Positions 1 through 9,600 of a stretch of 64,000 nt of DNA are shown in pieces. This DNA comes from Paenibacillus peoriae KCTC 3763 (lineage in GTDB: Bacteria > Bacillota > Bacilli > Paenibacillales > Paenibacillaceae). Below the pieces are notes generated by a model. The model did not search any database. It saw only the letters and a program-made list of their open reading frames with translations, and was not told where the DNA came from. The position numbers and the translations under genes are program-made. The stretch lies in NCBI RefSeq assembly GCF_000236805.1, contig NZ_AGFX01000047.1, positions 151,729 to 215,728 of the forward strand. The letters run 5' to 3'. Each line of letters opens with the position of its first letter. Position 1 is the stretch's first letter.

Positions 1-1238
1 GGAGTGTTACTTTCGAAAGTAGACTGCCAACGAGCACCTTCAGGTAAACGCAATGTTACAGTGCGATTGTTAACAAAAGAACCAGCAACACTTTCTTTAA
101 TTACGATATCACCAATTTTTTGCTCGTCATGACCTGCAAGGATAGTTGTTGGAGTAGCAACGGAAACGCCACCACCGATTTGACCATAGCTACCAACTAC
201 GAGAGAGCTAACGTCAGTAGTTGTGTTACCAGAGATATTTGCAGTAACATCACCTTCTTTAGCGTTAGTTTCATCGTCAACGTAGAAGCTCAAAGGCAGG
301 TTGAATGTTGTTTCTTTATTACTTTTTGTTTTCAAAGACAAAGTCAGAGTGTCACCATCGACTTTAGAAACTACATCACCAGATGTGATATCACCAAAGA
401 GGATGCTAGCACTTCCTGGAGCATTCCATTTGAAACCGCTAGGCAATTTCAATTTGATGTTATTATTGTTAGCCAAAGCACCTGCTGTTTGTTCTTTCAC
501 TTTCAACGTCGCAGTGAAGTTGTCTGTGTTAGAAACAGTATCCGCAGCGGACAAAGATACTTGACCGGAAGATACTACGTTTGCAATTGTAACTTCACCG
601 CTAGTCAAACCACTTAGGGAAGAAGCATCAATTGCAGCTTTTACAGGACCATTGCTTGGTCCACTTACATTGATGTTAGCAAAATTCAGATATACATCAG
701 CAGTATCTTTGGAGTTATCAAAGTTCAGTGTTACTTTTGCAGAGTTAGGAGTCAATTTCTCAACTTTAAGTGCAGTAGCTTCATTATAGCCAGTAGATGC
801 AGCGTTTTTTTCCAAAGCGTTATCTTGTGCATCAAGATATACACCCAAGCCATAAGTAGCGTCAGTAGCAGAAGTAGCACGGCCAACCTGAAGGTTATCA
901 GATTTACCAAAATCAAAGCCTTTAGGCAAAGTAATAGTAAAAGAAGCACCGCTAGCAATAGAAGCTTGGCTAATACTTACTTTCGCTCTACCCAAAACAG
1001 CATTATTTTGTTGGTCTGAGTTGATACTTGGAGTGCTCAGAGATTGGTAGCTAGAAGAAGCGTGGATTGCAGTTGGTGCAGTCAAAGCTGCGATTGGAGC
1101 TGCTACACCAGCAACCAATGTTGCTGTTGCCAGCACGTTGATCATCTTTTTATTAAACTTTGTCATAACCTTTTTTTCTCCTCCTTGAATATAAACAGAA
1201 ATATTATTTTTGTCTTTTTGTCGGATCTTGTCACTCAT
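1..1238 (-). CDS. Secreted repeat-containing surface protein, C-terminus beyond the left edge
   Basis: The reading frame is open to the window edge, so only about 412 N-terminal residues are visible. A signal peptide follows the internal Met (residues MTKFNKKMINVLATATLVAG, then AIHASS as a likely cleavage site). The exported part has recurring segments of the type LPKGF, LPSGFKW and LPEGARW about every 110-150 residues, each preceded by a run such as DIVIKE or KVKEQTAG. From memory this resembles Paenibacillus exported proteins annotated as copper amine oxidase-like (stalk domain) proteins, but no such domain or SLH domain lies inside the window, so the name is uncertain. Two in-frame ATGs have Shine-Dalgarno sequences: 1238 (AAAGGAGG, 11 nt spacing) and 1166 (AAGGAGG, 13 nt). 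I take the upstream one; 1166 gives a classic signal peptide. A strong sigma-A promoter lies at 1358-1386. Confidence 0.72.
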   Translation of the reverse strand, partial: MSDKIRQKDKNNISVYIQGGEKKVMTKFNKKMINVLATATLVAGVAAPIAALTAPTAIHASSSYQSLSTPSINSDQQNNAVLGRAKVSISQASIASGASFTITLPKGFDFGKSDNLQVGRATSATDATYGLGVYLDAQDNALEKNAASTGYNEATALKVEKLTPNSAKVTLNFDNSKDTADVYLNFANINVSGPSNGPVKAAIDASSLSGLTSGEVTIANVVSSGQVSLSAADTVSNTDNFTATLKVKEQTAGALANNNNIKLKLPSGFKWNAPGSASILFGDITSGDVVSKVDGDTLTLSLKTKSNKETTFNLPLSFYVDDETNAKEGDVTANISGNTTTDVSSLVVGSYGQIGGGVSVATPTTILAGHDEQKIGDIVIKESVAGSFVNNRTVTLRLPEGARWQSTFESNT

Positions 1239-1357
1239 CAGTCGTTACACCTCCTTTCCGAGCTTTATGAGAACCCTTATAAAATGATATCTGTGACAAT
1301 ATCACAGAAGCTTGGAATCTAGTTTAAAGAAAGCGTCCATTTATGACGTACTCCAGT

Positions 1358-1386
1358 ATTATACAATGTGATAACAATGCCGTAAA
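1358..1386 (-). promoter_or_regulatory. Sigma-A promoter of the surface-protein gene
   Basis: On the minus strand the -35 TTTACG (1381-1386) and a perfect -10 TATAAT (1358-1363) are 17 nt apart, about 120 nt upstream of the gene starting at 1238. Confidence 0.8.
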
Positions 1387-1781
1387 GATTTTTTTTAGCG
1401 AATTTTGTCTTTACGCGCTTTTGTACCCCTTTGTTTCATACTCACCCAATTAGACGTAGCATAGGTCTAAAAAGTTGCGTCAGTTTCAAAAAAAAAAATT
1501 TATTTTTTTTGATTATGTATTCCGCTTTCCACAGTCATAATAATACTATTAAACCTGTTCCTCCGTCATCCTACAACTTTTACCTTATCAGCCTGAAATG
1601 TACAAGGGTTATCCCCATGCTTTAAAAGCAGCTTTATTAGAGTATATTCGTCGAGAAATATCCATAGAATATATAAAGAACATAAAAACTATAGATTTCC
1701 TTGAAACCAAATACTCTAAAACACTTTAAGTAGTAGGTAATGACGGAGTAACAGTGATTATTTTGAATATTACAAAAACAA
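1387..1781. other. AT-rich intergenic region with an A/T homopolymer pair
   Basis: This lies between the surface-protein promoter and the end of the RND adaptor gene. It holds an A11 run (1488-1498) followed at once by a T-rich run (to 1510), which may act as an upstream curved or UP-like element for the promoter at 1358. It also holds a long-spaced 9-bp inverted repeat, TTAGAGTAT (1637-1645) with ATACTCTAA (1711-1719). I see no convincing gene and no clear intrinsic terminator for the adaptor gene. Confidence 0.4.
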
Positions 1782-3128
1782 TTACTTCACTATATTAACC
1801 TTCGCACCATCTGTAAGCAGACTTATACCTTTAACAGCAATAGTCTGTCCTTCAGTAAGCCCTTTGGTTACTTCAATCTGTTTGGCGCTTTCCTCGCCTG
1901 TTTGCACCTCTACCCGCTTGGCCGTGGATCCCTCAACTACATACGCATACTTTTTGCCGGCCTGCTCCGTAATTGCATCCTGCGTTACGAGAATATTGTG
2001 TGCAGCTTCTGTTTTCATGTAAACATTCACAACCATACCGGATTTGAATTCGCCAGAAGGATTAGGGACTGATATTTCGACAGGATATGCCTTAAGATCA
2101 TTATCCATAACCGGATTGACCGCTGTTACTTTAGCCTCAATTCGCTTGCCCAACGAGTCTATCCCTACAGTTACAGTGGAGCCTACGTTTAGCTTAAGCA
2201 AATCCCCCTCAGATACATTTACCTTGGCAAGGATCGGATTGGTGTTTGCAATTGTAGCTACAGCTGATTGAGAGCTGACCATTTGTCCTGTTGTACCTGT
2301 CACTGCAGAAATAGTGCCTGACATAGGGGCTCTGACGACAGCATCGACAAGCTGACTACGTGCCGTATCCAAAGCAGCCTTGGACTGATTTACCGAAGCA
2401 CGCGCCACATCAATACCTGTTTTCTGCTGTGCCAGACGCAAAGATTTTTGAGCATTACTGTATGTTGTTTGAGCACTTTCCTTGGATGTTTGCGCATTAT
2501 GAAGTGCAAGCTGAGCGTTTTCCAGCGCTGTTTGAGCTTTTCTGTGCGCTATTTGAGACTGCTCTAAGTCAGATTGTGAAACAGCACCTGCACTAAACAA
2601 CTGCTGATTTCGAGTTAGCGTACTTTGGGTATCACGCACAGAATTCTGAGCATCTACCAGAGCATTCTGAGCCTGTGTAATAGCATTGTCTTGCTGAACA
2701 AGTGCACTTTTAGCTTGGTCTACACTCGATTCACCCTGCTGCACCGATTGTGATGCTCCAGACTCAGCCTGCTTCAAATTAGCCAGTGCAACCTGATAGG
2801 ATTCTTGAGACTGCTTGATGGAATCCCGGATGTCTTTCTGATCAATCGTAAACAAAACATCGCCTTTGTTTACCTTTTGCCCTATCGTCAAATTAATGTT
2901 CTGTATTTTTCCGCTAATTTTCGGGGAAACCTGAGCCGTATCTTTGGGGGCAAAGCTGCCTACAATCCCTGTTGAATCCGCCAGACTGCCCTTAGCTACT
3001 TTCGCTACCTGGATCGGAATTGCTTTTTGGGCAGCAGGTGAAGCAGCGGGGGCCTCTCCCCCACCGCAGCCTGCCAATGCAACTGATAAAAGCAATGTCG
3101 TGGCAATCAGAGCACTTTTTTTATTCAT
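1782..3128 (-). CDS. RND efflux periplasmic-adaptor-type lipoprotein (HlyD/AcrA family)
   Basis: Membrane fusion subunit expected to work with the RND pump encoded just upstream. A lipoprotein signal ends in the lipobox LAGC (Cys at about residue 20), so the protein should be anchored on the outer face of the membrane. A lipoyl/barrel-sandwich half (about residues 40-95) is followed by a long Gln/Ala-rich coiled-coil hairpin (about 95-260). The second lipoyl half (VRAPMSGTISAV) and beta-barrel domains follow. The ATG has GAGGTG about 10 nt upstream. It begins 20 bp after the pump gene stops, so the two are one operon with the pump first. In a Gram-positive cell the adaptor has no outer-membrane partner; a role spanning the wall is inference. 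Confidence 0.9.
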   Translation of the reverse strand: MNKKSALIATTLLLSVALAGCGGGEAPAASPAAQKAIPIQVAKVAKGSLADSTGIVGSFAPKDTAQVSPKISGKIQNINLTIGQKVNKGDVLFTIDQKDIRDSIKQSQESYQVALANLKQAESGASQSVQQGESSVDQAKSALVQQDNAITQAQNALVDAQNSVRDTQSTLTRNQQLFSAGAVSQSDLEQSQIAHRKAQTALENAQLALHNAQTSKESAQTTYSNAQKSLRLAQQKTGIDVARASVNQSKAALDTARSQLVDAVVRAPMSGTISAVTGTTGQMVSSQSAVATIANTNPILAKVNVSEGDLLKLNVGSTVTVGIDSLGKRIEAKVTAVNPVMDNDLKAYPVEISVPNPSGEFKSGMVVNVYMKTEAAHNILVTQDAITEQAGKKYAYVVEGSTAKRVEVQTGEESAKQIEVTKGLTEGQTIAVKGISLLTDGAKVNIVK

Positions 3129-3148
3129 TATATCTCTTCACCTCATTA

Positions 3149-6100
3149 TTAAATGTGAACACTCTTTTGTTGCAGCTTTGCTTCTTTTTTGAGTTGTCTC
3201 TTTGCTTGTCTTTTCAATTTGCGATTTTTACGCTTTTCAATCATATTATCCAAAATAACATAGACAACCGGAATAAGAATTAAAGTAATCAAAGCAGCGA
3301 AGGACAACCCGAACACAACGACAACTGCCATAGGTGCTTGTGTTTCATTACCATCTCCTGTAGCGAATGCCATTGGAAGCAAAGCAAGTACCGTAGCAAG
3401 TGTAGTCATCAAGATTGGACGTAACCGCTCAGATGCTCCATGAATAATGGCTTCATCCCGATCTTGACCTTCTTTACGGAGCTGGATGATGAAGTCAATC
3501 ATAACAATGGCGTTATTCACGACCAAGCCGACGAGCATAATATAACCGGTTAGTGCCGATACGCTAAGACTAGATCCTGTGACAACCAAACCAATAAGCA
3601 CACCTATTAATGTAGGTGGAACCGAAAACATAATAACAAACGGTGTAAGCAACGATTCGAACTGTCCTGCCATAACCATATAAATCAGCACGACAGATAG
3701 CAGAATGGCTATCGCCAAGTTCACAAAAGACTCCATCATTTGTTCATTTTGTCCGCCACCTGTATCTGCACTGTAGCCTTCTGGGAAGTGAGTACTCTTC
3801 AAAAGAGCATCTATTTTTTGATTAATGGTAAGAATGTCCCCTGTTCCATCAATATCAGCAGTAATCTGCACTTGACGCGTTTGGTCTTCACGAGTAACAG
3901 TATCGGGTACAGATCGTTTATCAATACTTACTACTGAAGACAAAGGTACATCAATACCTTGTGAAGTGGTAATCCGTAAGGCTTGAAGGTATGACAAATC
4001 ATGGCGATTCTGCTCTGGCAACGATATCTTCACATCAATCTGATCTTCACCTGTACGATAGCTTGTGGCGACTGCTCCATTAAAAGAAGTATTCACTGCA
4101 GATAAGATTTGGGTCGCTGATAAGCCATATCGACTAGCAAGCTCCCGATTAACCGTAATCTCATATTCTTCGCGAACCGCACTCAGGCTACTTTTGACAT
4201 TAACGGTACCAGGTATGTTTTTCACGTCCGCAACGAGATTGTCCGAGAGTTCTCTCAGGACGTCAATATCATCACCTTTTAGATTAATGTTAACAGCCGC
4301 TCCACTTGAAAGGCCTGTTGTAGACACCAGTGTAATCTCTGCATCCGGAATACTATCAAATTTCTTACGAAGGCCCTCAACTACAACATCTGTTGGCTGA
4401 TGCCCATCCTTCAGCGTAACACTTAGATCTGCCGAGTTGGTTGGAGTTGCACCTGAAAAGGCAGAATTGCCACCAGAACCAACTGTCACTGTCATTTTAT
4501 CCAGATCAGGAACTTTCAAAATTTCTTTTTCTATATCTTGAACAACCTTTTCAGTTTCTTCCAAGACCGTTCCATTAGGAAGTTTTACGTTAACTGTGAA
4601 TTCCCCAGTATCGGATTCCGGGATAAATTCAGCCTTAACCATAGGAATCAGAGTCCCAGCTGCAACAAACATTAATAATGTAATGATTAAAACAGATTTT
4701 CTATGGTTAATCCCCCACTTCAGTATACGACGATAGCCACTCTTAAACTTCTCGAAGCCAACATTAAACCACACAATCGGGTTAATACCTTTATAAGTAC
4801 CTGAAGAGTATATTGATTCATCCGGTACGGTAGGTAACCAACGTGAGCTGAGCATTGGAACAATCAGAAGAGAAACCACCAAAGCAGCAATATGAGAGAA
4901 AATAACAGTTAATGCCAGCGGTTTAAATAGAACTCCCGCAATTCCGTCAACAAAAACAACTGGTAAAAATACTACGATCTGCGCAAGTGCAGACGCCATA
5001 ACGGCATTACCCACCTGCTTGGAGCCATCAATAGCCCCTTGTAGCATGCTCTTCCCTTCATGTCGCTGCCTAAAAATATTCTCAATAATAACAACGGCAA
5101 AGTCGACAAAAGATCCCAATCCCAGTAGCAAACCACTCAATGAAATGACGTTGATGGTTTGTCCGCTAAAATACATCATCATAAACGTTGCTACGAAAGA
5201 AATTGGAATAACGATAGCAGCAATAATGGTGGAACGTACACTATTCAAAAATAACAGCAATACAATGGCTGCGATAACAAGTCCCAATATAGCATGTTCT
5301 ACTAATGAGTTTACGGAGTCGCTAATGGGTTTGGAAGCATCTGTTACCATCTCCAGTTGAGTTCCCGGAGGCAGTTCCTTCCGTATTGAATCTAAACTAT
5401 CCTTCACAGAATTGGCGATTGAAAGGGTATTTCCCCCTGTAGCTTTAGTAACAGAAATATTGATACTTGGCTTTCCATTATAGGTAGAAATGGTTGTAAC
5501 TTCATCCAAGGAATCTTCAACTGTCGCAATGTCCTTTAGCTTAACGCTTCCCTTCCCTACTGGAATTGGCGTTTCAGCCATTTCTGAAACAGCTTTATAT
5601 TCACCTTGAACCCGAAGTTGGATTTCTGTATTACCTCGGTACACCGAACCAGCAGAACCAGCTACGTTATTAGACGATAGTGCTTGGTTGATTTGATCCA
5701 ACGTAATGCCATAGCTTTGAAGCTTGGCCTGATCTACAGTAATCTTCACAAGCCGTTGTTGCCCACCTGACATGCTGACTGAAGCTACTCCCGCAATTCT
5801 TTCAAGCCGCGGCTCAATAATATCTTCAGCAATAGGCTTCAGCTTGTTAACATCCTGATCCCCTGTAAAAGCGAGGGTAATTACTGGCGTTGCGTTAATA
5901 TCCAATTTAAGTACGCGCGGTGAATTTGCCGCCTTTGGAAGAGATCCTCGAACCCCATCAATTTTATCTCGCATATCGAGGGTTGCCTGATTTATATCTA
6001 CTCCCCAATTAAATTGAACTATGACCATAGATGATCCTTCTGAAGACTGAGACTGGATCGTATCCACATTCTCAATAGAAGCCAGACCCTTTTCAATAGG

Positions 6101-6289
6101 TTTGGTCACCAATTCCTCAACTTCTGTCGGTGTCGAGTTCGGAATACTGGTCGCTACCACAGCAATAGGCAGCTTCATATCCGGCATCTGCTCGACAGGA
6201 AGTCTTAACGCAAAAATACCGCCCCCGATTAACAAAACAAGAATTAACATAAATACTGTTACAGGACGGCGTATTGAAAACTGAGACAT
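3149..6289 (-). CDS. RND family efflux transporter, HAE1/SwrC-like
   Basis: Proton-driven multidrug or lipopeptide exporter of 1046 residues in the cytoplasmic membrane. The layout is that of AcrB: TM1 near residues 10-30, a large porter domain, TM2-6 (about 330-540), a second porter domain and TM8-12. The B. subtilis relative SwrC is linked to surfactin self-resistance and swarming, so lipopeptide export is a reasonable guess. The start is ATG 6289 (MSQFSIRRPV) with GGGAG 7-8 nt upstream; the GTG at 6304 is not needed. Oddity: the TM4 proton-relay motif, VDDA in AcrB, reads VDFA here, so one of the two Asp residues is Phe. The adaptor gene follows in the same operon. Confidence 0.92.
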   Translation of the reverse strand: MSQFSIRRPVTVFMLILVLLIGGGIFALRLPVEQMPDMKLPIAVVATSIPNSTPTEVEELVTKPIEKGLASIENVDTIQSQSSEGSSMVIVQFNWGVDINQATLDMRDKIDGVRGSLPKAANSPRVLKLDINATPVITLAFTGDQDVNKLKPIAEDIIEPRLERIAGVASVSMSGGQQRLVKITVDQAKLQSYGITLDQINQALSSNNVAGSAGSVYRGNTEIQLRVQGEYKAVSEMAETPIPVGKGSVKLKDIATVEDSLDEVTTISTYNGKPSINISVTKATGGNTLSIANSVKDSLDSIRKELPPGTQLEMVTDASKPISDSVNSLVEHAILGLVIAAIVLLLFLNSVRSTIIAAIVIPISFVATFMMMYFSGQTINVISLSGLLLGLGSFVDFAVVIIENIFRQRHEGKSMLQGAIDGSKQVGNAVMASALAQIVVFLPVVFVDGIAGVLFKPLALTVIFSHIAALVVSLLIVPMLSSRWLPTVPDESIYSSGTYKGINPIVWFNVGFEKFKSGYRRILKWGINHRKSVLIITLLMFVAAGTLIPMVKAEFIPESDTGEFTVNVKLPNGTVLEETEKVVQDIEKEILKVPDLDKMTVTVGSGGNSAFSGATPTNSADLSVTLKDGHQPTDVVVEGLRKKFDSIPDAEITLVSTTGLSSGAAVNINLKGDDIDVLRELSDNLVADVKNIPGTVNVKSSLSAVREEYEITVNRELASRYGLSATQILSAVNTSFNGAVATSYRTGEDQIDVKISLPEQNRHDLSYLQALRITTSQGIDVPLSSVVSIDKRSVPDTVTREDQTRQVQITADIDGTGDILTINQKIDALLKSTHFPEGYSADTGGGQNEQMMESFVNLAIAILLSVVLIYMVMAGQFESLLTPFVIMFSVPPTLIGVLIGLVVTGSSLSVSALTGYIMLVGLVVNNAIVMIDFIIQLRKEGQDRDEAIIHGASERLRPILMTTLATVLALLPMAFATGDGNETQAPMAVVVVFGLSFAALITLILIPVVYVILDNMIEKRKNRKLKRQAKRQLKKEAKLQQKSVHI

Positions 6290-6560
6290 CTCATCACTCC
6301 CCACTCATTTCTCTATGTAATATTTAAGCACACTAATCCTCTACTACGAAGAAATAGACGTAAAGTTTCAGTTAAATGTGCAAAAAAATATATAAGCAAA
6401 TAATAAACACATTTTGAGATAAATACTCAAAAAAAAAGTAGTTAATTTAAATGCATTCATGGTAATGCAAGAACAATCGTACTGTAAACTTTACCATTAG
6501 TTATTTGCTCATTGCTATTATGGCATAGGCCCTTAATCCCAGTCAAATAGCTGATTTATA
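6290..6560 (-). other. AT-rich leader region of the RND operon
   Basis: The region between the RND start codon and the SLH-gene terminator is strongly AT-rich. On the minus strand TTGAGT and TTTATT are 17 nt apart and could be a weak sigma-A promoter, but the -10 match is poor. I see no gene or recognisable riboswitch. Confidence 0.3.
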
Positions 6561-6620
6561 AAAAACATCCCTCCCATGTATATGAAAGGGAATTCCATTT
6601 TCGCATGGAGGGATGTTTCA
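6561..6620 (-). terminator. Intrinsic terminator of the SLH-protein gene
   Basis: The arms AAACATCCCTCC(C)ATG (6563-6578) and CATGGAGGGATGTTT (6604-6618) pair with a single bulge. On the minus strand a T run follows (6561-6565). It lies about 20 nt after the stop at 6642. Confidence 0.88.
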
Positions 6621-6641
6621 ATAAATCAAGCTTGTTAAGGA

Positions 6642-9600
6642 TTAGATTTTAGGAAGCAGCTTTTTATCAGCCATAACTTTACCAATAATAATAGCCGCAT
6701 CGCCACGCAAGGTCAGTGATGTAGGGTTAAACATATACCCTTGTTTCAGATCACTTGCATCAACAGGCGAACCCGTGATGAAGCCCTTCTTGGCAATAGC
6801 CAGTACAGATGCTTGTGCATAATAATCAATCTTGTCTGCATCTTTAAAGGTTTTGGACAGATTCTTCATGATCTTGTCATGGTCTGTTTCCAACTTCAAA
6901 TTCAATGCCTTGGCGATAATGACCGCTGCATCTTGGCGCGTAATTACATCTTCCGGCATAAAGATTCTCGGTTGCGAGCCTTTTACAATGCCGGCACGTG
7001 CAGCCGTTTCAATATAACGATAATCGTAAAGAGCATCTGCTGATATCGTATTTGGAATGGACACATCGTCAAAATGCTTCGCCCCACTGAAATTAAGAGG
7101 AAGTTGCAGGCCTTTAACAATCATGGCCGTGAATTCGCCTCTCTTAATGTAGCTGTCAGGTCCAAAACTATTAATTGGATCCATCGGATTCATGACACCT
7201 TTAGCCAGAATAGCCTCAATGTAATCTCTGGCGTACTTGTGCTTAATGACATCACTATACGTTTCTCCAACCTTAGCGACTACATAATAGCCGAAACGAT
7301 CGAACGGTACTTTAATGGTATGTTTCTTCGGATCTACCACACCACCGATGTTCTGCCAATCTTTAAGATCAGAATCAAAATAGAACACCGTCATTTGTTT
7401 CCCTGCATCCTGAGCGATACTATCATCATACGTCAGCGTTAATGTACCACGCTTGGAAGGCACCAATTCGTTAGCCGGATCACGCCAGTAGAAATTTTTG
7501 ATCTTACTGTCGTCATTTTGCGATTTATTAGCCAGTTGATAAGGATCGGCACCAAAAGTTACCGGATCGTACTTATCTGTTTTAATATCATCTGCTACAC
7601 CTGGGTCAATCCAGAATACCGGACTCGACATGTTAAAGCGAGTTGGGAATTCTCTGTTAAAGTATCTGCTTCCATCTGCAATCAAGCTCTGCATATCCGA
7701 TAATGCTTTTTCAGTTTCAAATTCATGACGGTCTACTACACCATCTTCACTATTTGCTATTGCAAAGTACAAAGTATGGCCAGAGAACACCTGATTTTTA
7801 AACTGTTGAGGTTGATCGTAATCCCGACGGATCAGACTGGTTCCTTTTGCAAAGGAAAGTGCCAGATTGCCATCAAACACTTTGTGTGATGTTTTCATGG
7901 CTTCCATGTACTGCTCGCCAGGAATATTCGTAGGCACATATTTCACAGTAATGGATTGTTTCAGTTTTTCCTTGCCTACTGTAACCACCACGTCAATCTT
8001 AGTATCTTTGTTGGCTTTTAGACCTGTAAAGATGGCTTTATAAGCTGAAGGGTAGTCAATAGTGCCGTCATAATCAGAGTCAAATCCCTCTTGAACTGCT
8101 GTTTCCTTACCCACTGTAACACTATCTGCATTCGGTGCATTCACAATAACTTGTACAAAGTTTTGATTCACGATTCTCTTTTCAGGGAGCGGACGCAAAA
8201 TATCAAAAGCCGTGGATTGACCAGATACTTGCAGTCGGAAAGTAGCAAATGGTCCACTCTTGCCACTGTTGTACAAGGTAATATTATAGGCTACTGGTGT
8301 TCCATCTTGCGGAACGGTTTGGTTTTTCAGTACAAAGCTGAAATACTTCTTGTCCGGATGATAGTACACAAGCAGATCCTTTAAATCTTTGCTAGTAAAT
8401 TTATCTGTAGTAGCGCCGGAGTTGTACGTTGTTTTGGCATCTTCTGCTGAGAAAAACTCATTATTCAGCGTCCAGTTCATCTCAGTGCCGTCCGAGCCCT
8501 TAATCTCCAGAATATATTGATCTTTATTGGCAATATCACTTAATGAACCATTTACCTGATCGGCTTTACCCAAATCGGCAATACTGAAAGTACCAAATAC
8601 ATTGATATTTTTCAGAGCTGTTTTGTAGTTCGTGTCATCTACCTTAGTAAAATTAGCATCTTTTGCTTTCGGTGCAATCTCGCTATATTTTGGCGTACTG
8701 CTCAAGCCGGTAACTGGTGTAAAAGGGATAATCCCTTGTGTGTTTGGCACCGGAATTACCGGAATATTCGTCTGTGTAAAGTTTACTTTTACCGTATTGC
8801 TATACTCAATACCTGGTTTGTACACAAACTTGATTTCATTATTCCCGTTCGCCAATGCATTGGCAGCGGCTGTTTCTGAGGAAGCGGCAAGCTTAAAGTC
8901 CACTCCTGAGCCATCCAGATCAACCAGCACATTGTTGACATACAAGAATACGTTTCGGTTAGCACCCGTGTAATGAATATCTGCTGTGTTGCTTACATCA
9001 AGCAATTTACCTTTAAAGTAACCTAATTGCGTCAGTTTATAGGTGTTCAAGTTTGAGCTGGATGTATTCAACGGAATTTGTTGCCCATCATAAATCGTAT
9101 CGTATTTCATGAACGGACCCTGCAACAGATTCACCGTTGCTTTAATTAACTTGGTCGAGTCACCATTCAGGTAAAAATTCAGTACATTTTGTCCTTCTTT
9201 AGGCAAAGTGTCTACATAAGCAACGATTTTCTTCACTTGTGTTGCCTTGCCATTGATTGTTCGAATCACATCTTGAGGTGTCCCTACAGTATGAACCTGT
9301 ACTCCAGAAAGTTCACTGATTGAAGAAGGTGCACCGTTAACAACGATGAACTCCATACCTACAGGAACAGATGGAGCATCTGTGGTCTTGTTCTTCATAG
9401 AGCTTCCAGTTAATTTCATGGCTTCATCTATTGCAGTTGCCTGATCAGACCCGCTTCCATTAATTCTGTTCAACAACTGATTATTAAAATCAGGAAGATA
9501 GTTTACATCATCAATGTACGGCTGAGTGCTGCTGCGCAATGTAAATTGAACAGCCGATGGAGCTGGAGGTGTACTGCTATCAGTATAGGTGATACCCAGG

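Noticed and set aside
1488-1510. A11/T9 run as an intrinsic terminator
   Set aside because: There is no GC-bearing stem, and no gene ends there.
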